NCBI GenBank assembly: GCA_027083445.1 | Contig: JALWOP010000161.1 | Coordinates: forward strand, 1-64,000 | Direction of reading: 5' to 3' | From: Planctomycetota bacterium | Lineage (GTDB): Bacteria > Planctomycetota > UBA1135 > GCA-002686595 | DNA: 64,000 nucleotides | Shown here: piece after piece, positions 62,274 through 64,000 of the stretch | Layout of the letters: the number at the start of each line of letters is the position of its first letter | Numbering within the stretch: position 1 is the first letter of the stretch | Made by a program: the position numbers and the translations under genes | The notes under the pieces: model-generated | What the model was told of the DNA's origin: nothing | Databases searched by the model: none | Seen by the model: only the letters and a program-made list of their open reading frames with translations

Positions 62274-63701
62274 TCAATCGCGGCTTGGTTGAGTGAGGGT
62301 GTACTCTTTTTCGTAGAGCCGTCGGTTGTAGGCCGACCAGGTGGGCGCCGAGATGAAGAGTGGGTTGCGTTCCAGCTCGGCTTCCCAGGCATTGAACTCC
62401 CCCAGCATCTTGCGGACGAGATCGGGATGTTGCGCGGCGAGATCATGGAGTTCGCTGGGGTCATCGGCAAGGTTGTAGAGCTGGATCGGCTGGCTGTTGG
62501 GCCGAAGCCATTTCCAGTCCCCTTCGCGCATCGCCGAGCCGCGCAAAGCCATGCGCCAGAAGAGGCGCTGGTGAGGTGGCGTAGAGACCTCGCCTTTCAG
62601 GAAAGGCAGCAGGTTCACGCTGTCGTAGATCGGACCCTTTTTCTTCTTGCGGCCCGGCCGCTCCAGGCGCACGCCCACGGCGGGCGGCCGGCCACCCGCG
62701 GCTGCGACGAAGGTCGCCATCAAGTCCAGGGCGATCACGGGTTGGCGATAGACCCTTGGCTCCAGTTGATCCGGCCAGAAGAAGATGGTGGGTACTCGGA
62801 TGCCGCCCTCCAAGAAGGTCCCTTTCGTTCCCCGGAGAGGCGCGTTGACGGCGTGGCTGACCTCGACCGAACCGCCGTTGTCGGAGATAAAGACGATGAA
62901 GGTCCGATGGAGTTGACCGCTCGATTCCAGAGCGCTGAGAATCCTGCCTATGTTCTCGTCGAGGCAGGATTGCATGGCGCAGTAGATGCGACGGGTTGGT
63001 TCTTCCACATCGGCGTACTTGGCGAGGTCTTCCTCCTTGGCCTGCATGGGCGCATGGGGAGTGTTGTAGGCGAGGTAGAGGAACCATGGCGCCGGTTCCC
63101 GACCATCCTCTGCCAGCATGAAATCGATGGCCTCCAGGGTGAACCAGTCGGTCAAGTAGGGGGTGCGGATCTCGCTGGGCGGTTGTTCGCCATAGAGCAG
63201 GTGATTGCGCTCCACCGTCGGCCAATACGGATGGCTACCCCCCAGCATCCCGAAGAAGAAATCGAACCCCCGTCGATTGGGGTGCTGCTCGGCCAAGGAC
63301 TCGCCTAGATGCCATTTCCCGACCATGCCTGTCCGGTAGCCGAGGTCGTGCAGTCTTTGGGAAACCAGCGGTTCGTCCAGTGGGATGCCGGCGAACTCCG
63401 GTTTGAGTTGGGCGGGCCGACTGAGGTTGTGTTCGAAGCCGAAGCGCGAGCCGTAGCGCCCGGTCATCAATCCCGCGCGGGAGGGGGCGCAGACCGGCCC
63501 CGATACATAGCCGTCGGTACAGCGCACTCCTTGGGCGGCGAGGCGATCCAGGTTGGGGGTTTGGATTTGCAGGGAGCCATAGCAGGAGAGGTCGCCATAG
63601 CCCATGTCGTCGGCGACGATCAGCAGGATGTTGGGCGCTTCCTGCGCCATGCAGGGGAGAGCGGCCGCCAGGGCCAGCAGGAGGTTGAATCGTGTGAACA
63701 T
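62274..63701 (-). CDS. Secreted arylsulfatase-type sulfatase
   Basis: 475 residues, signal ending CMAQ. Formylglycine motif Cys71-A-P-S-R (VCAPSRAGLMTGRYG) is complete. Metal-binding IVADDMGYGDLSCYG (Asp31-Asp32) and FISDNGGS later. The full 475-residue length with an S1-type core marks a functional sulfatase, probably acting on sulfated polysaccharide, common in Planctomycetota. An ALCPCM-type Cys at 17 could also make it a lipoprotein. Confidence 0.92.
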   Translation of the reverse strand: MFTRFNLLLALAAALPCMAQEAPNILLIVADDMGYGDLSCYGSLQIQTPNLDRLAAQGVRCTDGYVSGPVCAPSRAGLMTGRYGSRFGFEHNLSRPAQLKPEFAGIPLDEPLVSQRLHDLGYRTGMVGKWHLGESLAEQHPNRRGFDFFFGMLGGSHPYWPTVERNHLLYGEQPPSEIRTPYLTDWFTLEAIDFMLAEDGREPAPWFLYLAYNTPHAPMQAKEEDLAKYADVEEPTRRIYCAMQSCLDENIGRILSALESSGQLHRTFIVFISDNGGSVEVSHAVNAPLRGTKGTFLEGGIRVPTIFFWPDQLEPRVYRQPVIALDLMATFVAAAGGRPPAVGVRLERPGRKKKKGPIYDSVNLLPFLKGEVSTPPHQRLFWRMALRGSAMREGDWKWLRPNSQPIQLYNLADDPSELHDLAAQHPDLVRKMLGEFNAWEAELERNPLFISAPTWSAYNRRLYEKEYTLTQPSRD

Positions 63702-63844
63702 GCCTGGATGCCGGCGCTGGGCAAAGCCCCTGATGAAGGAGGGAATCGACGGGGAGAAAGAGGCTGGATCGCGGCCGCTTCTCGTCCTGGATCGAGCATC
63801 GGGGATCCGTGTAGAGGGGCGGCCCGCACCTCGCTCAGCCGATC

Positions 63845-64000
63845 CTAGGTGTGGAACTTCGCGCGGGCAATGACCGCTTCGACCCCTTCGTAATCGTCGT
63901 CCATGGCCGTGTCTGGACGAGCAACACGAACTTGGAGTTGAAGGTACTCAGCCTCTCGTTCTCCAAGGCGCCCATGTTGGGGGCGCCCATGGCCACGAAC
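63845..64000 (-). pseudogene. Remnant of an aminopeptidase N (M1 family) gene, frameshifted and truncated
   Basis: Reading the minus strand from the window edge, one frame gives FVAMGAPNMGALEN then ERLSTFNSKFVL, matching the aminopeptidase N segment around NMGAMENKGLNIFNSKYVL. The next frame continues the same family sequence as ARPDTAMDDDYEGVEAVIA (usual ARTDTATDKDY..IERVIG). One missing G between TTG and CTC accounts for the shift. The following zinc site, normally HEYFHNW, reads RAKFHT then a stop at 63845-63847, so two zinc-site residues are lost. Inactive; whether the 5' part exists beyond the window cannot be seen. Confidence 0.85.

Overview
The window is high-GC bacterial DNA, densely coded on both strands, with many short or overlapping gene junctions (ATGA type). 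The content points to a Planctomycetota bacterium: two sulfatase-family proteins, two Tat-exported Gfo/Idh/MocA proteins, a tandem DUF1080 protein, an ECF sigma factor with its own membrane partner, and three secreted proteins that share a C-terminal module ending in FQ[FY]WYR...VTF. That module recalls the Saltatorellus/Poly30-like lineages, but the assignment is inference because no rRNA or other marker is present.

Layout. 1-8.2 kb: the end of an M28 peptidase; a minus-strand zinc/manganese uptake operon (small membrane protein, porin, metal-binding protein, permease fused to HEAT repeats, no ATPase); and an M13 metallopeptidase. 8.4-17.7 kb: a nitrogen-respiration island made of two divergent operons. 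The minus operon encodes a tetraheme cytochrome, a four-cluster Tat ferredoxin, an NrfD membrane protein and an octaheme HAO-family cytochrome. The plus operon encodes NapD, NapA, a duplicated NapB-like tetraheme protein, NapG and NapH. 17.9-25.9 kb: TrkH, aldehyde dehydrogenase, methyltransferase plus WaaP-like kinase, an atypical sulfatase homologue, and an ECF sigma/anti-sigma pair. 26-32.4 kb: a large secreted protein, then a plus-strand run of FmdB zinc ribbon, outer-membrane protein, esterase, arylsulfotransferase-like lipoprotein and pyrE.

32.4-46.7 kb: hutU, a small membrane protein, a secreted M14 carboxypeptidase, clpS, a toxin-antitoxin pair whose toxin is frameshifted, a DUF1080 protein, a Gfo/Idh - ApbE - Gfo/Idh - monoheme membrane protein operon, a 53-residue membrane protein and hutH. 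46.8-54.5 kb: an anchored protein with carboxypeptidase-regulatory domains, a GNAT acetyltransferase, an isocitrate/isopropylmalate dehydrogenase homologue, two paralogous secreted proteins and a decayed fragment of a third copy. 54.5-64 kb: a TonB receptor - YfiR - hybrid histidine kinase operon with a strong terminator, a flippase plus glycosyltransferase, a formylglycine-type sulfatase and, at the right edge, a broken remnant of an aminopeptidase N gene.

The most interesting system is the 8.4-17.7 kb island. NapDA would reduce nitrate to nitrite in the periplasm, with electrons from NapGH and the duplicated NapB-like cytochrome. The divergent NrfD/ferredoxin/tetraheme set would carry quinol electrons to the octaheme enzyme, which could reduce nitrite further. 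No NrfA, NapC or NirK/NirS is in the window. The reaction direction is inferred from gene context.
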